From NCBI GenBank assembly GCA_015657535.1, contig JADHZB010000265.1, positions 1 to 16,873 of the forward strand: DNA of 16,873 nt, in the 5' to 3' direction. The DNA is from Nephromyces sp. MM_2019. Taxonomy: Eukaryota > Apicomplexa > Aconoidasida > Nephromycida. The notes under the pieces are model-generated. The model made no database searches and had not been told where the DNA came from. It saw only the letters and a list, made by a program, of their open reading frames with translations. Shown one piece after another: positions 1-9,248 of the stretch (the stretch's first letter is position 1; every line of letters starts with the position of its first letter). A program made the position numbers and the translations under genes.

Positions 1-578
1 ACACACACACACACACACACTTTTTAACATCAATATCCGCTCATCACTAGAGGATGTATAGTTTCATATTCAAAGGGGGACGAACACAATAAATGCTTAA
101 TAAATATTTCCCAACAACGGCAAGAAAGCCTGAGGAGTGCTTGTACTCTCAGCAGGGGTGTATGTACACTCCAAATAGAGGTGGGGTTTTGTGCACTCCT
201 AATGGAGGTGTGTGTGCAACTTTGTAATGGAGTGTGTGAGCCCTCCTAATTGAGGTGCACGTGCACTAATTATGGGGGTATGTGTGCACCACTAATGGAT
301 ATGTATGTGTACTCGTAATGCAAGTAGTGTGTGTGCACTCCTAATGGAGGATTAAGTACAACACTACTAACTGAGATGTCTTCACACCACTAAGTGAGGT
401 GTATGTGTGCACTCCTAATGGAGGATTAAGTACAACACTACTAACTGAGATGTCTTCACACCACTAAGTGAGGTGTATGTACACTCAAAATGGGGGCTGC
501 GAGTGAATTAAGGAAAACATTATTTCTAGCGTACATTACCATCTCAAAGAGCAATCACACACACAATAAGAATCTCAC
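1..578. repeat. Exchanger intron 6 with CA microsatellite and TG-rich degenerate minisatellite
   Basis: Bases 1-20 are (AC)10. Bases about 150-500 are a degenerate tandem repeat with core 'tgtgcactcctaatggagg' recurring every 25-40 bases. Within it a 74-base unit is exactly duplicated at 331-404 and 405-478. No exon or conserved coding segment is visible on either strand. The stretch lies downstream of the exon 6 donor, so it is intronic. Confidence 0.7.
331..478. repeat. Exact 74-bp tandem duplication
   Basis: Copy 1 is 331-404 and copy 2 is 405-478. The second follows the first without spacer and I see no mismatch, which points to a recent slippage or unequal exchange event inside the older degenerate minisatellite. 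Confidence 0.85.
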
Positions 579-787
579 CTCTTTAAGGTTTATACCATAT
601 CCAGTTTGCTTCAGAACAATTGAGAAACTCGCTATCATTAGTAGTCTAGCTAAGTTTAGGTATATGTAAGTCAACAACAAATTCAACCAGAGTTGAAAGT
701 TCTCCTTCTCAAAAGCAGTGCTTATCATTCCAAAAGCAATGATGCCTCCGATGATGAAGATTGCAGAGTTAGCCATAAGCGCCAGTC
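579..787 (-). CDS. Exchanger exon 6
   Basis: The exon has 209 bases, phase 1 in and phase 0 out. The acceptor is CACACTGCTTGTAG and the donor is GAG|GTGAGA. It encodes LALMANSAIFIIGG, matching the SOS1 'AYIANTLIFILSG' helix. Next comes a loop with FEKENFQLWLN, then LLLTYIYLNLARLLMIASF and KQTGYGINLKE, matching SOS1 'YVYIQLSRVVVV' and 'FGYGLDWKE'. The next exon is not in bases 1-578. Confidence 0.9.
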
Positions 788-3700
788 CTACAAGCAGTGT
801 GCGTGGCATGTGTTTAGAGGGGGAGTTTGATGATTTCGGTGTGTGTGTTGGGCGTCAGCTTAGAGTGCGAGTTTGACAACTTTGGCGTGTGTGGCATGTT
901 TCTAGAGTGTGCGTTTGATAATTTCGACATTCATGTGTCGCACATGCCTGGAGAATCCATTCAACAAGTTCGACATTCTTGTGTGTGTCCCATACGTCTA
1001 GTCTATGTGGTGTGTGGGAATCGCAAATAATTCCCGCATACTTTTACTTTACAAAAGCGTACGAATCCAAAGTACTCGGAGAAGCTGCTTCTGCAACATC
1101 TCCGAGTACTTTGAAAGTAGTAACACACAATCGTAGCTAAGCTGCATCTCATTGGCGTTAGCCCATAAATTCGGAGCATAAGAATCTTCACAGCATATAC
1201 TGGTATATGTGCATCGCAGCTAAAAGCATGTGAAAACACTCCAGAAAATATCCTCAGCCAAGCCAACCTAAATATCTCTTCTTGCTTGCACTGTTTGTAT
1301 GAACATAGATAAATGTATATTCACAGCATTAGAGATTACACACCCCGCCGCGTGTGAGAGTGTACGTACACCCCCCCTTCATGAAAACACCTTCAGATGC
1401 TCAGCTAACCTTCAACGAAATATCTCTGCTTCTTTTCAGCTTCTCTATCCAAAGCAATGTGTCCATAAGCCTTTACGTATAGCCCGTAGCACACAGTGGT
1501 CAACGGCCCTGAAACAAACAATATATAGAGTGGTGAAAAAAAAAAACACACACACACACACACACACACACAGGGGCTCCTATATATATATTTGTGAAAT
1601 TGACACTATAGAGTAATAACTGCAGTGTGGAAAAGAGAGTGAAAAGACAAGCGATTATAGAAGAAAAGAGCAGGAACTAGACAGTAGGAGAGCAGCAGAG
1701 GGAAACCAGAAAGAAGAGTAGGCAATAAAATTGAAGAGAAGCAACGAGAGAATACCTAAAAAAGAAGCAAGAAAGGAGCAGGAAGAAGAGTAAGAAGAGA
1801 ACAGCAAGAAGAGGATCACCATCTAAAAAAAGACGAAAAAAGCAAGAAGAAAAGAGCAAAAAACTAAGAATAAAAGCTGCAAAGAGAACAGAGTAGGAAG
1901 CAGAGAAAAGAGGGAAAAAAGAAAAATACCAAGAAGACACACGACTTTCCAGGGGAGGCACTATAAACTTGAACTTCACACCAAAAATAGTGGCAAACTC
2001 GAAAGCACTTTCCGTACGTGGAAGCATAAGAAAAATAGGAAATAAAAATGAAGCAAATTTGGAGATGAACCGCACACACAGTTGAGCAGGCTAAAGCGTA
2101 AAATGCAGCGTAGCCTGCATCACAACCCAAATTGCTATCAGGCTAATGAATACTGAGGGGTTTTTTTTAAAGCTCTTAATAAGCAGCACTTCACGTGATA
2201 TCTCACATTCATCAAGATATTAGGCGCATTTGCAAAGAAATAAAAACCCGGCTCAAACACAGCATAGTCAGCTGCACACACAACTTCTACCTACCTGATA
2301 TCAAGAAAAAAAACTCAGCGACAAAGTATCCTAGATACGCAGTCGTTACAATGACCAAACATTGTAGAAGATGATGATGCCGGAAGAAACTGAGCCAAAT
2401 GAAGATGAGGAGACCCAGAAACACACCAAACAGAGGGCCCACGAAGAGAAGCCGAATGAGCATAACAATAGAACTCCAAGTGCCCGTATTATAACCGCTA
2501 ATTAAATAGAAGAAAAACTGAAATAGCAGCACCGAAGAGCCGTCGTTTATCAGAGATTCTCCTGAAAAAAGAGGTGAATGGATGAGATTGAGAGGAAGTA
2601 GAGACATGAGAAGAAGAGAGGGAGAAGAGCAGAGGGAGAAGAGCAGAGGGAGAAGAAAAGAGGGAGAAGAAAAGAGGGAGAAGAAAAGAGGGAGAAGAGC
2701 AGAGGGAGAAGAGCAGAGGGAGAAGAGCAGAGGGAGAAGAAGAGAGGGAGAAGAGGAAGAATAAGAATAAGAAGAAGAAGAAGAAATTGGAGAAGAAATT
2801 GGAGAAGAAGAAGAAATTGGAGAAGAAATTGGAGAAGAAGAAGAATAAGAAGAAGAAATTGGAGAAGAAATTGGAGAAGAGGAAGAATAAGAAGAAGAAT
2901 AAGAAGAAGAAGAAATTGGAGAAGAAATTGAAGAAGAAGAAGAAGAAGAAGAAATTGGACAAGAGGAAGAATAAGAAGAAGAAGAAATTGGAGAAGAAAT
3001 TGAAGAAGAATAAGAAGAAGAAGAAGAAGAAGAAATTGGACAAGAGGAAGAATAAGAACACACAAAAGGAAAAGTGGAGAACTACAAAACAAAAGGAGAG
3101 CAGCCCAATTAACGAAACAAAAGAACCGTATAAAGTGACTATGAAGGAAGAGGTTTGAGTTGGCATAGGGTTACCAAGATTCTTGGGAGCATATAAAGCG
3201 AATCATTGCCGCAAAACAAAAGGAGATAGAGTGAAAACTAAAATAATATTTCAAGGCTTACTCAAACACACACACATCCTCACCGTCAAAAAGTACGGAA
3301 AGCTTGTCAGGAGCACTGACATTGTTTAAAACTGAAATGACCGCAACGGGATCAGTAGATGAAAGGATAGAAGCCAAGAGAAAACTCATTTCCCACGGAG
3401 CCTGCTTCTCAGATTTCAAGAAGCTAAAGTAAAAAGCTACTCCCAAAATGGCAACTTGGAACCCCACCTGTGAGAACACACACATATCGGAACAGCATGA
3501 TAGGCTAGAGCTTTCGTATGAAATTCTTCTTGTATGTGTAACAACAAAGTAACATACAAAAGCAGTAAGGTAGAAAAAGTAGAGAGGGACGCATTGAAAA
3601 TGGCAGAAAAACGATCAAGGTGTGAAATGCAAAGTAGAAAAAACGGCAAAAATTCACGCACACACACATGAAAACTTGGGTTCTAAAAGAAGCATGCGTG

Positions 3701-6700
3701 CTGGCAAAGATATGCCATAAGGGGAGAGTACGCACACAAGCAGATTTAATCACGGGCAGAACCTATGCCGAAGCACTTTTATAGTATCAAAGCATGCGCT
3801 TCAACCCAATACTATTCAAACATGGGATTCAATGCGATCAGACCAAAGGAAGCTGATGATGTATCTACACTCGGCTTCTATGTAATTTTAAGTTTGCAAA
3901 TTTTGGGTGTATGTACACCCCAAATTGCAAGCAAATACACCCAACGAAATGCTCATTAAAAAAGCTGCATATCCCGTCTTCAATATATACTTACTCCAAA
4001 TACGGCCAGGGAAAGAGTACCCCAAAGCACCTTCTTAAACTTATACCAGTTGATATTCTGCGTAGCATCATACAGCAGAATTGGAAGCACTAGATAGTAT
4101 ATTATAGAGCTATCCACCCGGCGAACTTGCAGTATAATATTCTGAAAACAAGCAAACACATCCCTCGTCGTGGTAAATCATCCAAACAATGGCCCCAAGA
4201 AGCAGGGAAGAAGATATAAAAAAGCCTTTCGCCCAAAGAATTAGAAAGGGGGGGACAAGTCGGAGAAAACAGCGAAAAAAGCAAAGGAAACAGTGAAATA
4301 TGCCAAGAAAAATGGGAAATAAGCAAAACAGCAAAGTAAGCGAATTTAACAGTGAAATATTCAAAAAAAACAGTGAAAGAAGCAAAAAATGAAAACTAAA
4401 TTCAAATATAGAAAAATGGGGAAAAATAGATAATTCAATACTCAAAAATGTCTTTTTTATAAAGAGCCTTAGAATACACACAGGATTTCGTACATAACAA
4501 AAGGTATATATATTAAAGAGGAAATCCCACAAACAATAGAGTAAAATAATATTCCTTTTATTCTTTATCTTTCTCATCGTTTTTATCTTCCTCATATTTT
4601 TCATCATTCTTATCTATTTCCTCTTCTGCTTCCTCTTCTTGATCTTTCGCTCCTTCATCATTTATTTCTTCAGCCTCTTCCTTTCCCCCACATCAAAGCA
4701 CATTTAGCTGAAAATATGCCTACAGTGCCAACACGAACCTATTCTCATATTGCCCCCTTTATCCTCTTACCCGTAGCAATCTAGGCTCATCGGGTCTCAA
4801 TGGTAAGGCATCACAAAAAGCATACAAAATCATACCAAAAACAAACCAAACAACGCTGATAGGGGGTGCATAGGCAGGTATTTTGCTCACTACCCATTGT
4901 AAAAAGGCAGCTGACAGCCACATGAGACAGCAAAAGAGAATCAATTGATAGCTGCTAGTCTGAGCTGCGAAGGCAGATTCATTCTGATTCAACCTTCTCT
5001 TTAGCATAGGTTTGCGAGAATCTAAAATTTCGACGAAACTACGGCTAGCTTCATCATTATCTTCAAAGGCAGCCTTTTGCTTAAAAATAGAGTTTCCAAG
5101 TATTCTAAACAGCGAGGAGACAAGAGAAGGTGCTACTTCTTTCTTTTCATCATCTTCATCACTTTTTTCCACCTTAACATCTGTTTTCCGGGCAGTGAAA
5201 AAGTCAAAATCCCTACCTTCTCCTACAAAGTCTTTATTATTCGGAAATCTCCTGTCTATATTGCTTGCTATATCGCCCAGTTCACTGCTACCAATTAATG
5301 CTGACAATAGGGCGTCGTCAAACAGCACTTCCTTTTCAACATCTAAGTTTTTTGCCTTTTGAACGACAGAATCCTTTGAAAACTCCGCATCAGATTGAAG
5401 AGTGAGCGGCGGGAGATATTTTTCTGCTGAATTAAGCTGAAAAATGCTCTCAATAATGGGATCTTCATCTTCAATGAAATTTTTCAATGGTGTATTGGCT
5501 GCCTGCCAAGAAGATAGAGAAGAAGGGGAAGAGGGAAAAGACGAAATAGAGGGAGATGAAGGGGAAGAAGAAGAAGAAGAGATAGAACGAGAAAGTGGGA
5601 AATCAGAAAAAGAGGCGGTATGGAGCCTCCTTTTCAAGGGTGAGTGAATAACATGAAAATCTGTGGCTTGGCCATCAGAAAAGACGGAAGGCACATTAGA
5701 CAAAAACAGATGCTTTAAAGCCTCAAATCTAACGGATGAAGACTGCTGGGCATCTCCTTCAGAGGTTGCAGATACAAAAATCTCTGATGGAGCATTAAAA
5801 GCTGTGAAATCGTCTTCAAGCAGTGAAAAGAAAAATTTTTCATCAGCAACTGAAGCAGCTACTACCTTGTTGATCTTAACAGAAGTAGCAAAAGAAGGTA
5901 TCACGTAATCCGCAAATGATGTTGCTTTGACATTTTCAATGCTTGACGACCTAGACAAATTGATAAAATTCGTTGATTCATCCACCTTATCAACGTCGAA
6001 CTGCTTTGATGCCAAAGAATTCAATAAATGATGTGGAGTCTTCTCTTTAAGGGCTTTAGAATCACGTGACGCTTCACTGGCAAGCCTCCTCACAGAATCT
6101 TCACATGATCGAAGATGCCTATGCTTAGTTTCTTCTGCTTCAATTACCTTAAATTCGGTGGGATATCCACATTCTTTAAGCACAGAAGCATGAAAAGTTG
6201 TCCCAACTTCTTTCAATAGATCTTCAAGCCGAGACTCTTCTTTTTTCCTGAAAAAATTGCCGAGCCATGGCAAACCCAAGTCCTTTTCAGGAACTAGGAG
6301 CGAAAGGCGAGGAAATGTCTTCTCAAGAAGCAGCGAGGAAGGATTATGGAGCGTTTTCCCAGGAAACAGAACCAAAATAGAACGGGTTTTTCCTTCCTGC
6401 TGAAGTTTGTATTCACCACTTGAATTTGGAATATTCATGAAAAAGATACAATCATCGAGTTTGGAGAACATTTTTGAAAGCCCTAGCTCCTCTTCAAAGA
6501 GTATGCCCTCGGTGTAGCTAAAAGCACTGTCGATCCCAAGAGTTGAGTTGATTGGCAAATAAGAGTCCAGATCCGTATTAACTTCTGTTATTAATGATTT
6601 AGAAGCAAAATATGGCATATTACACGTCGAAGATGCATCTCCAACTATTTTTTCTGGATCTTCGCCGACATTACCTTGTATTGCACATAATTTCCCTCCC

Positions 6701-7500
6701 TCTTTATGTAGTTTTTTAACCATATCTTGCGTCAAATTCTTTCCGTATAGCAGCCTCCAATCTTTAATATCTGCATTGAAGAAGTCGCAAGATCGTAAAA
6801 CAAGAAAAAGATGTTCTCTGCCTTCAAACAGTGAGGTACGATCCGCCTTCACCTCTCTCAAAAACTGAATAGAACCTCCAGCAGTATTGGCTAGTTTCAG
6901 CACACACTGAAAAGGAAGCACATTACTGGAGAGCAGCAGATTGGCCTGCTCTTCTTCAAAACTGATAACTAGCCGTGAAAAAAAAGAGGGGAGAGCAAGA
7001 GCTTCTCCCAAGCTACAAACCAAGATATGAAGCAGAGACGGAAGTACCATCGCCGGGAAAGAAGCAGCGATGGCTGCAGAAGACAAGGATTTTGAAATCA
7101 TTTTATCTCCAAAAGGTCCTGCTGCACGATTAGCAACCATTGAGACTCTATTTAATACGCTTTTACTTTCATATAAACAGATGCCAAAATCTTCAAGATA
7201 TGCAGGAAGTTCTCTACCTGCATCATGAAAGGAAATTTTATCCTCATCAGAAAGCCCTAGTGCTAAAGGTTTTTCAGACATCATAGGAAACAGAAGGCAC
7301 TCCCTCTCACACTCAGTATTTATTTTAGCTCCTGGCTCCTCTTCAAATGCTTCAGAAAAAAAGTACAAAGACTGCGTCTCGGAGAGAGGCACTGAAGAAA
7401 CCAGGTGAAGAGCTACAAGCAAGAGGTAAATTATACCCGTTTTTTTGGAGAGAAAGGGTGGGAAGATTAATCCACCCTTCCCATGGATATGCCCCGCCAT
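579..7500 (-). CDS. SOS1-like Na+/H+ exchanger, multi-exon, 3' end beyond the window
   Basis: This is a spliced gene for a CPA1-family Na+(K+)/H+ antiporter, an integral membrane protein that exchanges protons for monovalent cations. Proposed exons, in transcript order, are 7500-4771, 4141-3995, 3467-3284, 2561-2295, an unresolved exon 5 (2152-1982) and 787-579. Phases agree across exons 1-4 and exon 6 and donors are GTAAGA, GTAAGT, GTGAGG, GTAGGT and GTGAGA. Core hallmarks are VLPILLYDA in exon 2, the TDPVAV motif (residues 997-1002), the GESLIND box with the ion-binding Asn-Asp pair (N1026, D1027), and the TM segment ending GYGINLKE. Segment by segment the core resembles plant SOS1 more than mammalian NHE1, as judged from memory. 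The later GLRGA region and the C-terminal tail should lie left of the window. The plasma membrane or an acidic organelle are both possible sites. Confidence 0.88.
1068..1113. repeat. Perfect 15-bp inverted repeat (hairpin), 16-nt loop
   Basis: The left arm 1068-1082 (C plus AAAGTACTCGGAGA) is the exact reverse complement of the right arm 1099-1113 (TCTCCGAGTACTTT plus G). The loop contains a further TGC/GCA pairing. It lies in intron 5 of the exchanger and would fold in the pre-mRNA on either strand. Its function is unknown. Confidence 0.9.
1536..1572. repeat. A11 run plus (CA)13 microsatellite
   Basis: Poly-A at 1536-1546 runs directly into CA dinucleotides at 1547-1572, within exchanger intron 5. 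Confidence 0.95.
1982..2152 (-). CDS. Exchanger exon 5 region, in-frame TAG unresolved
   Basis: The upstream end is defined by acceptor CCCCTCAG before 2152. It completes a Val codon and gives FISLIAIWVVMQATLHFTL, which lines up with 'IMALIASGVVM' of animal NHEs. The downstream end is defined by donor GTGTGA after 1982. It gives ESAFEFATIF plus the first base of a Gly codon, joining in phase to exon 6 (GLALMANSAIF). Both parts share one frame, but TAG at 2091-2093 lies between them, followed by roughly 24 residues that the family does not have. Most likely a small intron (about 70-85 bases) is removed around 2093-2010. Its acceptor may be ACGGAAAG at about 2010. No good GT donor is visible before the TAG; a GC donor at the TAG is possible. 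The alternative is a real nonsense mutation or a base error. Confidence 0.6.
2295..2561 (-). CDS. Exchanger exon 4 (GESLIND ion-binding box)
   Basis: The exon has 267 bases, phase 1 in and phase 1 out. The acceptor is CCTCTTTTTTCAG and the donor is ATATCAG|GTAGGT. It starts with the second half of the Gly codon, then ESLINDGSSVLLFQ, in which the Asn-Asp pair marks an electroneutral CPA1 exchanger. Two or three further membrane helices follow, ending TTAYLGYFVAEFFFLIS, comparable to the SOS1 segment before its 'SG' turn. Confidence 0.94.
2608..3057. repeat. Polypurine satellite (two blocks) in exchanger intron 3
   Basis: The + strand is almost only A and G for about 450 bases. Block A (about 2614-2757) has a 14-base period with core 'agagggagaag'. 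Block B (about 2762-3057) is built from GAA triplets and the 12-base unit 'aaattggagaag'. The transcribed exchanger strand is therefore a very long CUU/CUC tract ending about 47 bases before the exon 4 acceptor at 2562. Long open frames in it, read as poly-Lys/Glu, poly-Ser, poly-Phe or poly-Leu, are artefacts of the repeat. Confidence 0.92.
3284..3467 (-). CDS. Exchanger exon 3 (TDPVAV motif)
   Basis: The exon has 61 codons plus one base (phase 0 in, phase 1 out). The acceptor is GTTCTCACAG and the donor is GACG|GTGAGG. It encodes VGFQVAILGVAFYF, then ILSSTDPVAVISVLNNV and a segment ending KLSVLFD. The TDPVAV motif is part of the CPA1 transport site. The first base of the split Gly codon leads into the GESLIND box of exon 4. 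Confidence 0.95.
3468..3994 (-). other. Exchanger intron 2
   Basis: The intron is 527 bases, with donor GTAAGT and acceptor CTCACAG. It is A/T-rich with short CA runs. A palindromic GTGTATGTACAC is present at 3907-3918. No other feature is supported. Confidence 0.75.
3995..4141 (-). CDS. Exchanger exon 2
   Basis: The exon has 49 codons in phase 0 at both ends. The acceptor is TTGCTTGTTTTCAG and the donor is GGA|GTAAGT. It encodes the helix with VLPILLYDATQNINW, matching the CPA1 'FLP-ILFEAALNLDW' helix, and a following amphipathic segment ending LSLAVFG. The preceding intron (4142-4770) is 629 bases. Confidence 0.92.
4142..4770 (-). other. Exchanger intron 1, with purine-rich tract
   Basis: The intron is 629 bases, with donor GTAAGA and acceptor TTTTCAG. 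The sense strand is purine-rich at about 4556-4692 and reads as an acidic open frame (Glu/Asp/Lys), but that frame is preceded by TGA and ends in TAA. It cannot be spliced between exons 1 and 2 without termination. Exon 1 to exon 2 is continuous with the family without it. Confidence 0.75.
4771..7500 (-). CDS. Exchanger exon 1: signal-like start, long N-terminal extension, first core membrane pair
   Basis: This exon encodes 910 codons, starting at ATG 7500-7498, which has A at -3 and G at +4. The reading frame is open for 15 more codons upstream but has no earlier ATG. Residues 22-37 (GIIYLLLVALHLVSSV) form a signal peptide or anchor. Residues about 40-850 match no family I recognise. They contain a moderately hydrophobic stretch at 138-171, sequons at N255, N318, N359, N514 and N840, a Ser/Pro tract at 637-664, and an acidic run near 781-788. 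Two membrane helices follow at about 851-874 and 878-898 and correspond to the first helices of the CPA1 core. The donor is CGG|GTAAGA, phase 0. The size of the pre-core extension is unusual for the family. A fusion of two gene predictions is unlikely because the core helices sit in the same uninterrupted frame. Confidence 0.86.
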
Positions 7501-8030
7501 CTTCGTCCTCTTTGGAACTTTTGAACCCTGGGGATTCAGCAACACAGATTACCATCAAGAATGACAACATCAAAGGAAAAGAGCGAAAAGATCGGATACT
7601 GCGGGATATGCTGTGTTTGTCGAATTACCGCATCTTGGTGTGTGTTTTGCTGCATATAGCATGGAACTCTATATATCAATATGCTGCATACATATGTGTG
7701 TGCGTGTTTGTGTCAGTATACATTAGTACATGCTTGAGCAATGCGGCAGTTTACCTTCGTGTGTTGGAGGAATATGATGTGTGTGCGCGCGTGTGTGACG
7801 GCGAAAACAGGGTGTGTGCATGTGTGAGTGCGGAATCAAGGTGTGTGGGTGTGGCAGGAGTTGATGTGCTTGCCTTTTGGGAGGTGGTGGCCATCAATGG
7901 GCGTGGCAGGATCGCGGGCTTGTACATGTATTTGTTGCACACCTGAGCCCAATTTGTGCGTGTGACTATGCTTGTGTGTCCGTGAGCTCACCTTGCATAT
8001 TCATACTATTAAACCACATATCTCCAAGTC
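7501..8030. promoter_or_regulatory. Exchanger 5' leader and upstream flank, TG/CA-rich
   Basis: This stretch lies immediately upstream of the exchanger start codon and should hold its promoter and 5' UTR. The + strand is TG-rich from about 7635 to 7990 (many GTGTGTG runs). An open frame of about 200 codons on the + strand covers part of it, but overlaps the exchanger exon antisense and is Cys/Val-rich because of the TG repeats. No specific promoter element was identified. Confidence 0.4.
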
Positions 8031-9248
8031 CCATTGAAAGTTTGTAATAATGCATACAAGAATATTATGAGAACTTTTTCTCGGGATTTGAGTAGAAACC
8101 GATTTTCTTACCGGAGACATTAGAGAGTTTGATTAGTATGAAGCTGCTGAATTGAAAATTCATTGGATACTCTGTAAATTTACTTGTAGAGGATAAACTG
8201 TGCTAAAATCGAAGGGAAATTAGGATTATTCGTCAGTTTCTTCAATTCCGACTTGTATAACTACATCGAGTAGCTAAGCCTGCCACGGAAAAATGAGTTA
8301 ATACCCTGGAAATCCTTTCTCATTTTCTCGTTGAAAGGTAATCCTGCTTTTTGTTTTCTATTTAGGCTGATAGAGGTCAGTGCATGAGCTCAAGAATAAG
8401 CACAAAGATGCCCTTCTTCGGTGAAATGTGCGAAAGAGGTTAACCTTTTCACCTTTACCATCTCCAACACCCAGCTAATGATGATATCTGACGAGGTTAA
8501 TAAGCTATTGCAGATTCTGTTATGTAATTATACCGACCTGGCTCAATCCCACAAGGTATTTAGCCAGAACCATCCTAATTGTTTAGCAATATCTTCTTTA
8601 GGAAATATTTGATATCAGCATGAGAAGGTATTCATTATCTGAACAACTGTGTCTAGCCAACAGCAGTCAATATATATCCGGACAAGCACGTGGTAAATTA
8701 TACGCAAATCTTGCGTGGAATGTAATTTTTATGCCATACTTGCCCTATTCCTGACACATGACCTGCTATGCTCAATAGCATAGTACCACTGTAACATTTT
8801 AACACTTTGTACAAGGAACGGTTCTATTAAGTGCGACCGCAGAATCTTTTCTAGACGAGAGTCTGTGAAAGTGCTTTTTCAGATAGCAACCCCTTGAAAT
8901 CTATATTCTTTGCATTTTCTTGAAATCTATATTCTTTGCATTTTCTTGAAATCATTTTTTTTTGTCTAACAATACAAGAGATAAAAGTTTCTTACCTTAA
9001 AGCACGTTAATAGCCCAAGGTTTTACTGTTAGCTTGATTTAACTAAACTGGAATTTCTGCAAGATTATGAACCATGAGGAGCTCAACCAAAAATTACGTG
9101 AGGCCTTCTAGAAAATATCCTTTTTATTCGACACGAATTCGCCATTAGAGTCCACACCGTTTCTTGTGTTAACTAAGCTTTTCACAGAAAATATTGTGTT
9201 TGCATAATAAACACACTGCCTAACGTAATAAATTTGTCATGGTAATGA
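8031..9248. other. Intergenic sequence without recognised gene
   Basis: This is A/T-rich unique sequence. It contains short perfect hairpins at 8702-8716 (ACGCAA/TTGCGT) and 8764-8785 (CTATGCT/AGCATAG with a CAAT loop), and a 26-bp tandem repeat at 8893-8954. Open frames are short and lack similarity I recognise. Confidence 0.5.
8893..8954. repeat. 26-bp tandem repeat, about 2.4 copies
   Basis: The unit starts 'cttgaaatctatattctttg' and is repeated exactly at 8893 and 8919, with a third partial copy from 8945. Confidence 0.95.

Larger units (their letters stand above)
788..1981 (-). other. Exchanger intron 5
   Basis: This is a 1,194-base intron between the exon 5 donor and the exon 6 acceptor. 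It contains a purine-rich (+ strand) block at about 1628-1925, an A11 run followed by (CA)13 at 1536-1572, the hairpin at 1068-1113, and TG-rich sequence at 830-1020. Small open frames in it lack similarity to the exchanger and do not fit its phases. Confidence 0.7.

Noticed and set aside
1003..1266. Minus-strand segment reading ...SPSTLDSYAF as the exon before exon 6
   Set aside because: It looks like the family spacing, but its donor leaves phase 0 while exon 6 needs phase 1, and it is made by the hairpin arms. The segment ending ESAFEFATIF fits in phase.
1864..2130. Alternative reading of exon 5 from the acceptor at TGATGCAG (GYAAFYALACST...)
   Set aside because: It restores the Ser-Gly turn and avoids the TAG, but loses about 14 residues of a core helix and the LIA..VVM match found in the other frame.
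2287..3166. Long open frames on both strands (Ser-, Phe-, Leu-rich on minus; Lys/Glu-rich on plus)
   Set aside because: They are translations of the polypurine satellite. Only the part at 2295-2561 is real coding sequence (exchanger exon 4).
4556..4692. Acidic Glu/Asp-rich minus-strand frame in exchanger intron 1
   Set aside because: It is preceded in frame by TGA, ends in TAA, and cannot be joined in phase to exon 1. The core is continuous without it.
5012..5908. Plus-strand frames within the exchanger exon
   Set aside because: They are antisense shadows of the real minus-strand coding sequence.
7347..7946. 199-codon plus-strand frame
   Set aside because: It is antisense to exchanger exon 1 and then runs through TG repeats. 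It has no similarity and no independent support.
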